Numbered from the stretch's first letter, positions 9,601 through 20,234 are shown. The stretch: DNA of 64,000 bases from Maylandia zebra (GCF_041146795.1 NC_135179.1:8591547-8655546), one strand, 5' to 3'. Notes: generated by a model not told the origin, from the letters alone. Translations and numbers: made by a program.

Positions 9601-12212
9601 CATCATATGGGTTTAAATGATGCATTGAATGTGTCTTGTATAATTTGTGTATATAATTGTGTATAATTGGTATGTGTATGTTGTGCAAACTGACCCCACG
9701 ATTTTTTTTTTTAATCCACACCTTCTTGCTTAAAGCACACGTGACTGCTAACTTTCCTAAACTTTCCTTGTATATTTTTTGGAATAGGTTTAGACAATGC
9801 ACTGTTGCAAAAATGGTTTTCATGTTTAAGACAACTGAGCAGTGCCGTGTTACGGCGTGGGTCTAGATTAAAAAAGGTCTGAATCCCTTTTCATGTCAAA
9901 TTCCAGTAAAACTGACAGCTGTTCCCATTCTGCTGCCAGCCTGCTGCAGCAACAAGTGCTTTTGGATAGTCTTCAATACAAATCCATCAGCAGCTTTTTC
10001 CAAGTGCTGCCTGAAGAGTCATCTATGACTTACAGGTAAACTGTAGCCATATACTGACATCTAGTGAATTATTATGGTTACTGCAAATAATATCCCAACA
10101 GGATGGGGCCACACAAGTTCAAACAACACAGCACCTGCATGCATTACAGTGTGTAGATAAATAATGGAACAAACATCATCTGCTGCATCTGATCTAAAGC
10201 TTCATCAATTAATCTAAGACAGAGACATGACACTGCGGAGACAGATATGCCAACAAGTAAGCAAGGTGATGGCACGAGGATACAGAAATTGAATATGATG
10301 AGAGATAACAGTGACAGTGATGTAGTTATCTGCTGCGTATGTGTGCATGTGCACTCGTGTGAATGCAGCCCACTATCTCATGGTGTCTGGCGGTTCACTG
10401 TGAGGGCTATTTGGTCTAGCAGCGCAGATAAGAGGGTGATATAGAGGCCGGTGGGTGTGCTGGCTATCAGCCTCCCATGTAACAGGGTCACTCAGGTGTA
10501 CTATGCGGGGACAAGTGGAGGAGCAGAATAAGGGGAGATAAAGTAGAAGAGGACAGAGCGGGTGGAGATGAGGGAGGTGAACAGGTGAGGGAACAAAAAA
10601 AGAGGAGGTGATCGAGTGGACAAAGGAAATGCTGACAAGCACTTATCCAGATTTTGAAATGTACTTTGTATGTGTGGACATATATGTTCATAAAATCTAG
10701 ACATCACTGAGAGTGATCACACTGCACATGTGTGAGTGTGTTTTTGTGGTTTAAGATTTGTGCATGGGGAAACTTTCACACCTCTATTTTTCTTTCGGTG
10801 CTCCGGTTTCACCTGGCGCACACGCACACACACAAACACAGAACATCAGGCTGCTCTGCAAATAAACTGGCACCAGATATTATCATGTGTGCTGCTGCTT
10901 TTCTTGGTTTCATTCCGATTTCCTTTTAACAAAGAAAAGTATGCTAATCCCCTCATGTCAACCTGACTGTGGAGACTGCCATGGTAATAAACACGGGAGT
11001 GACAGCAACAACAAACTCCTCTGAATATGCGCAGTCATCACGGTCACGTGGCATGTCATTATAAACTTTTGGGGGATTTTGGATGATTTCAGTGGGTCAA
11101 CAAGTTTGAGGCTGTAGGTTAGCTGAAAGGCAGGTGAATATCCTGTAAACAACATTATCACTGAGTTAGCAAAATATGGAGTTACTTCTAAATCAAGCAG
11201 GTAAAAGAAATACAACAAGGCAATGCTGACAAATTTCAGTAACAGTGTGATTTTGACCTAATTCACATAAAAATTAATTATCTCTAATATTAAACAATAT
11301 TAAAATCACCTGATCGCACAGAGGTATGGAGTGGAACGCATGATATTAATGGCTTAACGGGGTATATTGGGCTTAAAATCAAAGTTTTCATTGGGTCAGA
11401 AGTGATACGGTAACTTATGCTGGACACAGACTAGACTGAAGCAGGTTATGCTCAGAGTTTTGATTTAAAAGTCAGCTGCAAATACCACATTTTGACGAAA
11501 ACTTTTAACTATGCTTTTAATTATAACTATGAACCATATTCAGTCAAAAAACTTTCACTTTGTGAAAATGATATTTGTGTCTTTTTAATGAGTCCAACCT
11601 GAATCCATCAAGATTTAATGTTTTTCATACATCAAATGAACCGTTTCTGAGTTCTAATGGGCATCTGTAAGAGGGGGAAATCCATCAATCAATCCACTGA
11701 GAGGTAAAATACTTGTATTAACTTATTAATTCACAACAAATTTGCATTATTAGCTTTGCTTTTATTTATAAAGCTTATACAGTTAACAAACAGGAATATG
11801 GTTGCCATGAAAAGTTGCCATCTTTGGGTTCGTGGTTTAACTTAAAGCACAGTGCATCCTGGCTCCATCTCAGGTACAGTGGCATATATATCCCCCCCAG
11901 AAATATCACTCCTTCATGTTATAAAATGGGAGGCAAGTGAAGAAAAAAAAAAACACTATATGTAAATAAGTAGACCATACAATATCTCACTTCTTAAAAA
12001 ACTAACATAATACTATGCAGACATTGTGTTTAAACAGCAGCCCTACACAAAGCTGTGAAAACCTGTTTGTCCCTTTCCGATATCATTCAAAGACACAAGT
12101 ACCTTTCACGCAGAGGGGTAAAAATCTTCCTGCACCTCAGAGGAGCACTGCCAGGTTGCAGCAGCTGCTTCAAACAGCTATGAATCAGGCTATCAAATTC
12201 AGAGCCTTTTGA
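551..12212 (+). CDS. Unidentified multi-exon gene, 3' part complete
   Basis: This gene model was built by hand. The exons are 551-717, 3846-3894, 5186-5229, (one unresolved link), 8288-8368, 8919-8940, 9907-10035 and 12038-12212. In most of them only one of three frames is open, and it is the frame demanded by the previous exon: phases 0, then 1, 0, 1, 2, 2. The link between 5229 (phase 0) and 8288 (phase 1) needs an exon or exons of length 1 modulo 3. The piece 7589-7655 (67 nt, donor gtgagt) fits but is open in all frames, so it proves nothing. The predicted protein is hydrophilic and rich in Ser, Gln and Lys, with no domain or membrane segment I recognise. It ends in an Ala/Leu/Gln-rich helix-like stretch (ARLQQLLQTAMNQAIKF). 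It lies upstream of mdh1 on the same strand. The exon chain is an inference, and the function is unknown. Confidence 0.55.
1081..1263 (-). CDS. Orphan minus-strand exon candidate (183 nt)
   Basis: On the minus strand a pyrimidine-rich acceptor (ggctattctcaag) is followed by 61 open codons and a strong donor, CATG|gtaagc. Entry and exit are both phase 1. The peptide is basic and lysine-rich with several Ser-Pro/Lys-Pro steps (for example RVISPKKPVMKAKRF). I do not recognise it. It lies inside the large first intron of the + strand gene model and could belong to a divergent gene starting near mdh1. No adjoining exon was found, so it may be chance. Confidence 0.3.
3846..3894 (+). CDS. Unidentified gene, candidate exon B
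   Basis: The acceptor is excellent (a long pyrimidine tract, tctttctgacag). The donor AGAG|gtttgt is weak. Of three frames only phase 0 is open, matching the phase-0 end of exon A. It encodes about 16 residues (VDMAQSGRTSMTLRAR) and leaves one base, which pairs with the two-base start of the next candidate exon to give Glu. Confidence 0.4.
5186..5229 (+). CDS. Unidentified gene, candidate exon C
   Basis: The exon lies between a good acceptor (tttccatcattacag) and a donor ACTG|gtgagg. Only the phase-1 frame lacks stops, as required by exon B. It encodes SDNLLPAVKRSVKL and ends on a codon boundary. A long CA repeat begins 43 bp downstream of the donor. Confidence 0.45.
5273..5334. repeat. (CA)n microsatellite
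   Basis: There are about 31 uninterrupted CA units inside an intron of the upstream gene model. It is a likely polymorphic marker with Z-DNA potential. Confidence 0.97.
6190..6481. mobile_element. hAT-type MITE with 8-bp target duplication
   Basis: The 292-bp element starts CAGGGGTGTCAAACTC and ends with the imperfect inverse of that end (GAGTTTGACACTTATG). It is flanked on both sides by the same 8 bp, GTCTAGAT (6182-6189 and 6482-6489). An 8-bp duplication with CAG-type ends is characteristic of non-autonomous hAT elements. There is no transposase open frame inside. Confidence 0.9.
6612..6653. repeat. (TAC)n microsatellite
   Basis: Fourteen perfect trinucleotide units lie in non-coding DNA. 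Confidence 0.95.
7094..7440. other. GC-rich, CpG-containing block of unknown role
   Basis: This stretch is far more GC-rich than its surroundings and contains many CpGs (for example gatcccgccggctcactg). It begins after a good + strand acceptor (cttctctcccatgcatgcccatag). Long frames are open on both strands and in several phases, so open frames alone do not show coding. None continues the phase of the neighbouring exon candidates. It may be a conserved regulatory element, a decayed exon or an unrecognised repeat. Confidence 0.4.
7746..7764 (-). promoter_or_regulatory. CTCF-like motif
   Basis: The sequence TAGTGCCCCCTTGTGGGCA closely follows the reverse complement of the vertebrate CTCF core (CCACNAGGGGGC). 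This is a motif match by eye only. Confidence 0.3.
8248..8279. repeat. (ATC)n microsatellite
   Basis: About ten ATC units, with one CAC interruption, lie directly before the acceptor of the exon at 8288. The repeat therefore forms part of its upstream intron end. Confidence 0.9.
8288..8368 (+). CDS. Unidentified gene, candidate exon E
   Basis: The 81-nt exon lies between the acceptor cattttcacag and a strong donor CATAG|gtaagc. Only the phase-1 frame is open. The peptide is polar: CQHNQSASQVSI followed by a Ser/Asp/Glu/Lys stretch and KKYQYI. It leaves one base, which the next microexon completes to Gly. Confidence 0.55.
   Translation, partial: HANIIRVLLRFQSQTVKATSSRNIST
8919..8940 (+). CDS. 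Unidentified gene, 22-nt microexon
   Basis: The microexon lies between an acceptor ending atatatag and a donor TTCAG|gtgcag. It encodes (G)PDLQQF(S). Its 22 nt convert phase 1 to phase 2, exactly what is needed to join 8288-8368 to 9907-10035. It is too short to test by open frame alone, so the support is the phase match. Confidence 0.45.
9907..10035 (+). CDS. Unidentified gene, candidate exon G
   Basis: The 129-nt exon lies between a modest acceptor (aaattccag) and a strong donor TACAG|gtaaac. Phase 2 is the only open frame. It encodes 43 residues including SLLQQQVLLDSLQYKSI, probably helical. It ends with two bases (AG) that pair with the first base of the terminal exon to give Ser. Confidence 0.6.
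12038..12212 (+). CDS. Unidentified gene, terminal coding exon
   Basis: The exon follows the acceptor gtttaaacag and reads 58 codons to TGA at 12210-12212. An in-tandem AG three bases on (cagcag) allows a NAGNAG variant that would drop one residue. The C-terminus is basic and Gln/Ala/Leu-rich. The entry phase matches exon G exactly. I found no clear AATAAA close downstream. Confidence 0.6.
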
Positions 12213-12744
12213 GAAGAGAAGCATTGGTGTAGGCCTCTGTCACTAGCAGATGGGGCAGATTTAGGCTTTGGATAGAGAATTGGTGGTGGTTTGGGTTAAT
12301 CTTGTGCCTTAGGCTTTACAGACACTTTTGGACTGAGGAAAATATGTGAATGTAATTTGATTAATTATTTTGACCCTTGTCCATCAGTCGCTAGACCGCT
12401 GTCAAGCAAGATTTCAGCTTTGCAAACTTTAGTCTGCAGCTGTGTGCAATCAAACATTATTGCAATGGAATAATAATTACAAAAATGTATCTTTAAGACA
12501 GTAAATTGGTATGAGGAGTATAAGATCGCTTTTCACTTCCAATTCCTATAAGATGATAAAAACAATTTTGCCACAGAAGTATGGATAAAGAATATGTCCA
12601 CGTATCTGAGATGTTATTGATTGGTGCTGGACAAATTTATCCATTCATTCATCAGCCAAACACGTCTACTCATTGCAGTCTGTCTCTAATGTGGATAAAA
12701 CTCCTGCTGTGTTTGTTCCAGTGCTTTGTTGCAGTTGTAGTTTA

Positions 12745-12812
12745 CTTACTCAAAACCTTCTGTCCAGTTCCCAAACCAGCTCGATGGAGTTTAAGTCTGG
12801 AGAAATCATTTG
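12745..12812 (-). pseudogene. Tc1-like transposase fragment
   Basis: The minus strand encodes SPDLNSIELVWELDRRF, which matches the conserved SPDLNPIE..W..LDR block around the last catalytic acidic residue of Tc1/mariner transposases. The flanks are too decayed to delimit. It is a dead fragment. Confidence 0.6.
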
Positions 12813-13188
12813 AAACCTACTGTTTTTCTAGTCTTGGTTTAGGATAAAGTCCTGACAAAGTCTATCCTTTGTTGCTTTACCTTTTCTCACAATTCACAAC
12901 AGCACAGACTACAGCACTAGTTTAATAATACATCAGCGAGTGTAGTGGTCACACTGCCATTATACAGACAGATGATAACTTAACTTGAATTGCTTCAATT
13001 TCAATTTAAAAAAAGGGGGGGAAACTGTGATGTCCTAAAGCTTTTGACATCAGTAAGCCACTTTGTCATCCCTTACACGTCCAAATACGCCTACTCCTAT
13101 CTACAAATAACCAAAACAATCCCAAATATCAAAAAACGAACCAAAACAAATGTGCTCAAACTATCAATACCTCAATCAGAATAATATA

Positions 13189-13903
13189 CACTCACTAGTC
13201 ACTTTATTAGATACACATGTTCAACTTCTCATTTGCCCAAAATATCTAATCCGCTAATCACACGGCAACAACTCAATCCGTTTAGACATAGACAATGGCT
13301 GATCTCCTGAAGTTCAGACCATGCATCAGAATGCGGTAGAAAGGTGATTTATTCCTACAGAATCACAAAATTGGATAATATAGGGTTTGTAAAACACTGC
13401 ATGGTTTGATGAGTCTTAATTTCTGTTTCAACATTTGGACAGTGTGATCAGAACTTGCTGAAAATAAAATACAAACCACCTCATATCACCAGTTCAGGCT
13501 GCTGGTGGTGCTTTAACCCTGGAGAACCCATAGGGTCGGATCTGACCCCATGGGTGCTCCAGGGTTTTTGGTGTTATGGGATAATGGGAATATTTTCTTT
13601 GCACATGCCCTTGGACACTGAGTAAACACCACATCCTACCTGAGCATTGTACCCAACTTCTGAATACACTGGTTTCCTGAGCATAACAGTGAGTTCACTT
13701 AACTCAAATGTTCTCCACAGCCATCAAATCTTGAGATGTAGTTCATAAAACACAGTGGTGTTTGGACTGGATCTAAGCCAAAACACCACTTTTGGATTGG
13801 TGTGGAATGGGAGCATGACATCATGGATGTGCAGCCAATGGAGAAAATCAAGAATTAAGGCAATTCTGAAGGTAAAACAGGTCCAACCTGGTATTGCGTC
13901 AAA
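13189..13903 (+). mobile_element. Decayed Tc1-like DNA transposon, internally deleted
   Basis: The 5' end (CACTCACTAGTCACTTTATT, after a TA at 13187-13188) matches the terminal repeat of a common teleost Tc1-like element whose ends read CACTCACTGGCCACTTTATT. Internal blocks also match: the segment before aaaggtgattta, the GATGAGTCT stretch, the GTTCAGGCTG region, and the end around GTCCAACCTGG. Roughly half of the transposase region is missing, stops and shifts are frequent, and the 3' terminal repeat is absent. Confidence 0.75.
13515..13566. repeat. 52-nt near-perfect palindrome nested in Tc1 fossil
   Basis: The arm AACCCTGGAGAACCCAT pairs with ATGGGTGCTCCAGGGTT around an inner stem GGGTC/GACCC and a GGATCT loop. 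It interrupts otherwise collinear Tc1 sequence (GCTGGTGGTG before it, GGTGTTATGGG after it). The left edge is TTTAA and the right edge is TTTTT. The TTAA hints at a piggyBac-like insertion, but the duplication is not intact. Confidence 0.7.
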
Positions 13904-15640
13904 AAGCGATTAGGGAAAAAATAAAACTGAATTGAACTGAACAGTTTAAATATATATATCATTTTTTGATATGACTCATTTACTAGCAAAGTGTCTAAAA
14001 ACAGGGGCTGTGAATGTAATTGGTATTCGGTTTAGTCTGGAGTAAGTCTGATACCATTCAGGTGTAACAGTATCTCATTTGCTTTTTGTTCAAGTCATGT
14101 AATGAGCCTGTAATGAAGCCATAAAATATTGATGCTCACGTTCAACCAACCGATCAACTTAAAACAAGATAGCAGAAAGAAACACTTCCCTTCCTGAGGA
14201 AGTACAGGTGAGGAGACTCACAACAGGAGAGGACTCGTTTAAAACAGATCATAACTTATATTCAAGCACAATTTAACAATAATGGGCAAATAAAGACACA
14301 TTTAAAGACTTTCCTTTAAAAAATACTTCACTCTGTCATACCTTGGCTATGATAGGTCCAGACGATTACTTTAAAGGCAAAAAACTACAAAAAGAATTTA
14401 CATAAAGAACTATTAAGATTATTGTGTTAGCACAACTACAACTGAAGAACAATTTATGCTTAAAAAAATGCAACCTTTCATTTTATAAATTTCTGTTATA
14501 TATTTAAAAAAACAAAAAAATTGTTAAAAAAAATGTATCTGTCCAACTTCAAAATCAAAAATACACTTTTTATAAGATATTTTAGTTACTGTATGCTATG
14601 CTTGGCACAACCCTGCTGCCAATACTTCAGTCTGGAAACGTTGATTTTAAAAGTATTATTCAATAAATCTTTGACCATTAGATTAAAGATAGTCACCCTC
14701 ATACTAAATACTCATTAAATTAAGACTTAATTTATGTTAACTTAAGCAACTTAAAATCTATCTTAACCAACCTTTCAGTAGTCAACCCTTATTAGGAATT
14801 TCAGCATTTATTTTGAAATCTTAAAAATACTATTCATTACAAAGGCAACAGATTAAACACTTGTATGCAGAATGGATATATGAGTTTGAATTTGTAGATT
14901 AGAAAAAAAATGTTCAGGTAAACAGAAATGTTTTTCTCAATAAAATATTACTTTGTTATGCTTCGCTTTATATGTATTTAACATAGTGGCGCAAAACAGG
15001 TAATTGACAGATGTGAGCTCTGGAACCTAATGCACTGTGACAGTCAAGGATAAATGTAGTTATATAAAAGGAAGGAAACCTAAATTAATTAATTTTATTT
15101 TGGTTACACGGGTAACAAGGTTGCATTGACTCAGTCTAGTCAGAACATACTACAAGGGAAAAATGCTAAATGTATCAAAGAGGTCTGACTTTTAGTTGAC
15201 CCATATTGTTAACACACAACTCAATCGTGCCATTTCGTCTTTTTTCGGGACGGTTCTGTCTTTTCCCTTCCCAGACTGAATAGGTTTCAGTATCAGGGTT
15301 GTGCATATACGGTGGGACAAAATTTGCAGAGGATAATTATTGTTCTGAGTTATTGCTGTATTATAGGAGAAATATGTCAACAAACACAGAAAAACAATAA
15401 CAACAAAAGATTTATAACGTATTTTAAGTATTTTACTGTTAGTTGACATGCGGGGGGGAGGCTGTTTTGCATTTTAAATATTTTGGGACCACTTTTTCAA
15501 CTACTAGGTTTACATTTTGTCCCAGTGCAGGTTTAATTTTACACAACAAATAAATGTTCTAGTATTTTGTGCATGAATTGTTTTCAAATTCACGTGAGAC
15601 AACAGAAAATATCCTGCAATTGTAGAATGGTCCATAACAC
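13904..15640. other. AT-rich intergenic DNA
   Basis: The stretch has homopolymer A and T runs and short open frames of low complexity. I see no exon with matching splice sites and no named repeat. A G8 run occurs near 15451. Confidence 0.5.
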
Positions 15641-15694
15641 CGCCGCCATGAAGGACACGGGGATATCGAAAGAAGCAGGTTATTAACAACTCAC

Positions 15695-15752
15695 CTCAAT
15701 TATCTCATTGACGAGGGCTGCAGCAGTGTCTGTTCTTTCTCCACCCGATTGA
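15695..15752 (-). CDS. Divergent gene, candidate second coding exon
   Basis: The donor is strong (ATTGAG|gtgagt) and the acceptor weak (acgctgaag). Joined to the upstream candidate exon, the frame continues as SQSGGERTDTAAALVNEIIE and ends on a codon boundary. In this frame a stop lies just upstream of the acceptor, so the exon needs the splice. It does not resemble the N-terminus of mammalian WDPCP as I remember it. Confidence 0.35.
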
Positions 15753-15886
15753 CTTCAGCGTTTTCTTAAACTTAATAGCTACTACAAAACTTTCATACTG
15801 ACTGTTCACTACAGATAGATAGCAACTAGCATTAACGTAGACTTGTACGAACTGTACTATACCTCGATATATAAAGATAGTCTCAC

Positions 15887-15924
15887 CTGATCATCTCACT
15901 GCTCTGCCAAATTAAATGCACCAT
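15887..15924 (-). CDS. Divergent gene, candidate first coding exon
   Basis: The minus strand shows ATG at 15924 (cagATGG, favourable +4 G) followed by 12 codons (MVHLIWQSSEMI), two bases and a strong donor, ATCAG|gtgaga. The leftover phase fits the next candidate exon. It faces mdh1 head to head about 0.4 kb away. Confidence 0.35.
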
Positions 15925-16191
15925 CTGTTTGTCTGTGCATCTGTTTGCTAAGCTAATGACAAACTGCACTCACGCTACTAGCAAGGTCGCTAAGCAACGG
16001 TAAGCGAATCTTCCAAGGCTATGCTAACCAGCTAGCACAGTAAATATCGATATCATGGAGGAGCCTTTTTTTATAGCATTGGTAACGGTACTGCAGTCTG
16101 TAGGATTGTTTATTTGCTTGCTAATACCTTTCTTGTTGAAGCTGGCTTATTTATGTAGCATTTGAAAAATACCTAAAAGACTACACAAACG

Positions 16192-16344
16192 ATGAAAACT
16201 ACAACTACATGGATCCTCAAGCTGCCGTTTGGCGATTGTAAGTGTCGTAATCAAAAGAGCTTAAATACGAGTGACCTCTGGCTTGAGCGACAAGTGGGAG
16301 AAACAGAGAAACGTGAGGGACGTCTTGCTTGTCTTGGCAGTATG
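16192..16344 (+). other. Possible in-frame N-terminal extension of mdh1
   Basis: An upstream ATG at 16192 is in frame with the canonical mdh1 ATG at 16342, with no stop between. If the transcript starts far enough upstream, a 50-residue extension rich in Lys/Arg/Thr could be made. The canonical ATG, which aligns with family length and with the intron position of mammalian MDH1, remains the preferred start. Confidence 0.25.
16342..16344 (+). CDS. mdh1: mdh1 coding exon 1 (start codon only)
   Basis: Only the ATG is coding here. It is followed at once by the donor gtgagt and sits in the context ggcagtATG. The reading phase is 0, and exon 2 continues with Ala2. Confidence 0.88.
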
Positions 16345-19300
16345 GTGAGTAGATACAGTAAATATGTTGGTTAACTTATTTTTTTCTGCACTGGAGATTA
16401 AACTGATATTCACCCTGCTAATGCAGGAAATTCACAAAGTAAGGTATGCGTTGTTTCTAGCTCACGGCATGACGCAGCCAACCAGAGGACTCAAAAGTTG
16501 ACTTTATTTAAAAAGTCTCCTTTCGTGTCAAAGTCACGTGACACTTTTCTTATTTTGGTTATTTTAAATTGATGCTATCGAATAAGTGTCAAAGATGGCG
16601 ATGAACCTGATCCCCCAAGTATATACTCATTTGTTATGCAACCCTAAATCGTGTCTGCAGGCACAGGGCTATTTTTGAACTCACCCCCTGCTTTACTAAA
16701 TCTTTTAGACAAGAATGGACACCCAGCCCACGTGCAGCTCCAGTTAAACTTTCATGCTTGTCTTATGAGAGAATTCAATACTGTGATTGTTAACAGCAGA
16801 TTTCTTCACCTTGTGTCTTGCAGGCTGAGCCTATTAGAGTTCTGGTGACCGGTGCTGCTGGGCAGATTGCCTATTCCCTGTTGTTCAGCATTGCCAAAGG
16901 AGATGTGTTTGGCCAAGACCAGGTAAAGAAGGGTTTTGCCCTGCGCTTGTTAAACACTCAGTTCCTTCTGCCTGTCACCAGGCGCACCCATAAAACTGAC
17001 AGCTGGGACTGTCACAAATTTTCCAGGTCATATCTGGGATGACATTGCACATACTGTATGTTGTTCCTTTGGAAATTGATCAGGTTACACTAGCTTATTT
17101 ATGACCGCCCAGATCAACCTGGACTGTCCTTGAAGTCAATGAAGCGGATCTTGTGCCAAGAGCACTTGATCCAATTGGTACATGGCTTAGGCCTTCCCAT
17201 GCTGTCGCAGAGAACTAAGTCTCCCGCTGACATGTAATTGTATACAGGGGTTATTATGCAATTGCATTTAAATTCAGTTATTTCCTTTTTCTTCTGGCAG
17301 CCAATCATTTTGCTCCTGTTGGACATCACCCCCATGCTGCCGGTCCTGGAAGGTGTAGTCATGGAGCTGCAGGACTGTGCCCTTCCACTTCTGAAAGGTA
17401 GTCCTTTAATAATTGAGCAATGCCAGTGTGTGGGTTTTTTTTTTTTTTTGTGGTGTTGTTTTTGGGTGTTCTTTTGTTTAGTTTTTTTTGTATAGGCATT
17501 TTTTCTTTTTTTGACAAGTGGGATATTTGAGAGCAGAAGTAGCTAAATTATCTTTTTTGTTTTTTCTTTTCTTTGCTTTCAGCCTTTTCTATTGTTAATA
17601 ATAGAACTGCATGTGATACTTCAATACACTTAAATAAATTCTTAAACGACCATATGACAAATGAGATCTGCTGTTCCAACTCACGCTCAATCTTCCCATC
17701 GTTCATGAAAAAGAATGCCTTGCTGGAGGCAAACAATGGTGTTTTTATTTTTTTGTTTTTATTTCCATTTATACAGATACCATTTCTTCATGTGTGTGGA
17801 TTTTTTTTATTTATTATTATTATTATTTTTTTTTTGGCAGAGGGATCACCTTGTAAATGTTTTAATCCACCTTTCCTTCTATACCTACATATCCCAAAAT
17901 ATGATCCATGAGCAGATGTTAGCTAATAAGAGGAACCTACACCATTTTTGTTGGAGGTGGTGGTTTTTCTTGAATGCTTTAAAGATTTGGTTTGCACAAA
18001 TGGGCTCGTTTTCTTGTATGGACCCAGTTTTTTGTTTGTTTTTTGTTTGTTTGTGTGTTTCGTTCCTGCTGTCATGGACTCAGTCATGAGGCGCCACTAT
18101 GTGCCATCTCCATTGTGACCTGGAATTTTTACTTTGCAATGGTGCTGTCCTTTGCTTTTGTTTGCACGGGGGCTGAAAGAGGCCCCTGTATTAGCCAGCC
18201 ACGATGCAAAGACAACACCTCATGCACATCAAGACAAAGATAAATGCAGTTCTCATCAAACTGGTCACCATTTTTCTAAATCTTATGACTGCACTTTAGA
18301 GTGATGCTTTGTCTCAAACAATTAAAGAGTCAACACGGTAAATGTCAGATGCACAACACAAACAGGAAGGACTTCCTGTGGACCTCATGTTCTTTTGTTA
18401 TAACAGTTTTAGGGAGTGTGTGTGTGAGCAACTTTTACTCATGCAACTTTTATCAGGAGCTGACACCATGTTCCCATATTGCAGTAAAGATCTGATGTGC
18501 CATTAATTTAAAAGGAATTCATTTTTTTCCAATTGTCACATTTGATTTGACTGCTTCCCTTCAGGAACAAATTCCACTATGAACTTAATAATCCCTCTCA
18601 AGGTTCAAAGTTGACAAATTGCCAAAGAGTAAAGTACTAAAAACCTATTGTCAATTAATTTTCTCCTTCTACAGAGATCATACCCACTGACAAAGAGGAG
18701 GTAGCCTTCAAGGACCTGGATGCAGCCATCTTGGTGGGCTCAATGCCCAGAAAGGAGGGTATGGAGAGGAAGGACCTCCTTAAAGCGAATGTGGCCATCT
18801 TTAAGAGCCAGGGAGCTGCCCTGGATAAGTATGCCAAGAAGACTGTGAAGGTAATTAGAAGCATATTTTCTGATGTAAAACACTCCCTTCCTGTCAAGTG
18901 AGCAAATTTGAAAGAAACTTCTCAGCCTCTGCCAAATAGAAATGTTTCCTAAACATTTTGTGCTTCTGGGAAAAATGGCAAAATCCTAATGAAGTATTTC
19001 CTGATGCCAAAACATTTTTCCCTTCTCGGTGTTGCATAATACAAGTTTGCTCGATTTACTCATGATAGTAATAAGACATAAAATCTGCATGGCATATGTT
19101 TTTAAATTGGTTTATGTGTGTTCAGGTGCTGGTTGTGGGAAACCCTGCCAACACCAACTGTCTGGTTGCAGCAAAGTCTGCTCCCTCTATCCCCAAAGAG
19201 AACTTTTCCTGCCTCACCCGTCTGGACCACAACCGGGCTCGCTCTCAGGTACAGTCCTCTCACTTCTTTCACTTTCTGATGGTGGTCTCAGACGTTTGGC

Positions 19301-20197
19301 ATCCACATTGTTAATCTTGGCTGACTGCAAACCTGGCTTTTCTTCGTATCCTGTAGGTGGCAATGCGCTGTGGTATTCCAGCCACTCAGGTGAAGAATGT
19401 GATCATCTGGGGGAACCACTCCTCCACACAATACCCAGATGTTCACCACTGCAAGGTCAACATGTCCGGCAGTGAGCTGACCTGCTTTGATGCAATCAAG
19501 GATGATGATTGGCTTAAAGGCGATTTCATTACTGTGAGTTATTGATTTCTAGATGAAAGCATGATATTTTATAGCTGGAGTGTACTCGCACTCGGATGCT
19601 TTTGGCTGTGCTTGAGAAAAGGCCTATAATATAATCCTCATATTTTACTTCATTGTTCTATCTTTTCTTCATCCTGACACTCCTAATAAGATTAATGGTT
19701 CTGAACATTAGTGGTTACATTTGTGGTTTAACAATGCTCTTTTTTTTTTTCTTTTTTCTTTTTTTCCTTTTTTTTTAAATTTGCACAATAGTCAGTTTTC
19801 CGGTCACTGTTCATGCGGGCAGATGTCAGTAAGACATGAAGTCCCTTTTTTAGGCTGAGCTGATATACTCACCTGTTTTCCAAGTCTATTTGAACTGCAA
19901 AATTATTCATCTGTATAGGCAAACAGTCTAATTTTATGTGGTTATAGGTTTGGAGTTCAGTTTTTCAAATGCCACATTTATTTTGGAGCCTTGAGCACCA
20001 CTGACTAAATTTAAGTGATAATGGCTACAGAGAAGTCAGCCTTGAGCTTGCTCTAAAGACAAACTATAAGCACTTGTATGAGGCCCCTTTTCTGCTAGCA
20101 AACATGTAATTTTCCTTCAAGCAAAATATTTTCTGGAAGACATTCAAAAACATGTGTTTTTTTTTTTTTGTTTTGTTTTGTTTTGTTTTGTTTTGTT

Positions 20198-20234
<37 letters not shown>

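Larger units (their letters stand above)
15641..16341. promoter_or_regulatory. mdh1 promoter and 5' UTR region, possibly bidirectional
   Basis: This is the segment directly upstream of the mdh1 start codon. It holds a TATA-like TATATAAAG (15868-15876) and an isolated ATG in strong context (gccgccATGA, 15648) that opens only a 12-codon frame. Two minus-strand donors (15694 and 15886) suggest divergent transcription. The transcription start cannot be fixed from sequence. In mammals MDH1 shares its promoter region with the opposite-strand gene WDPCP. Confidence 0.45.

Noticed and set aside
12750..12800. Minus-strand exon with tctccag acceptor and TTGA|gtaagt donor
   Set aside because: Its translation is a Tc1 transposase block (SPDLNSIELVW), so it is a transposon fossil rather than a host exon.
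13077..13100. 24-nt minus-strand piece with gtaagg donor as a third exon of the divergent gene
   Set aside because: It is a very short peptide in AT-rich DNA with no independent support.
15648..15680. ATG in excellent Kozak context (gccgccATGA) upstream of mdh1
   Set aside because: It opens only 12 codons before a stop. The possible donor after it (gttatt) is poor. It is at most a short upstream reading frame.
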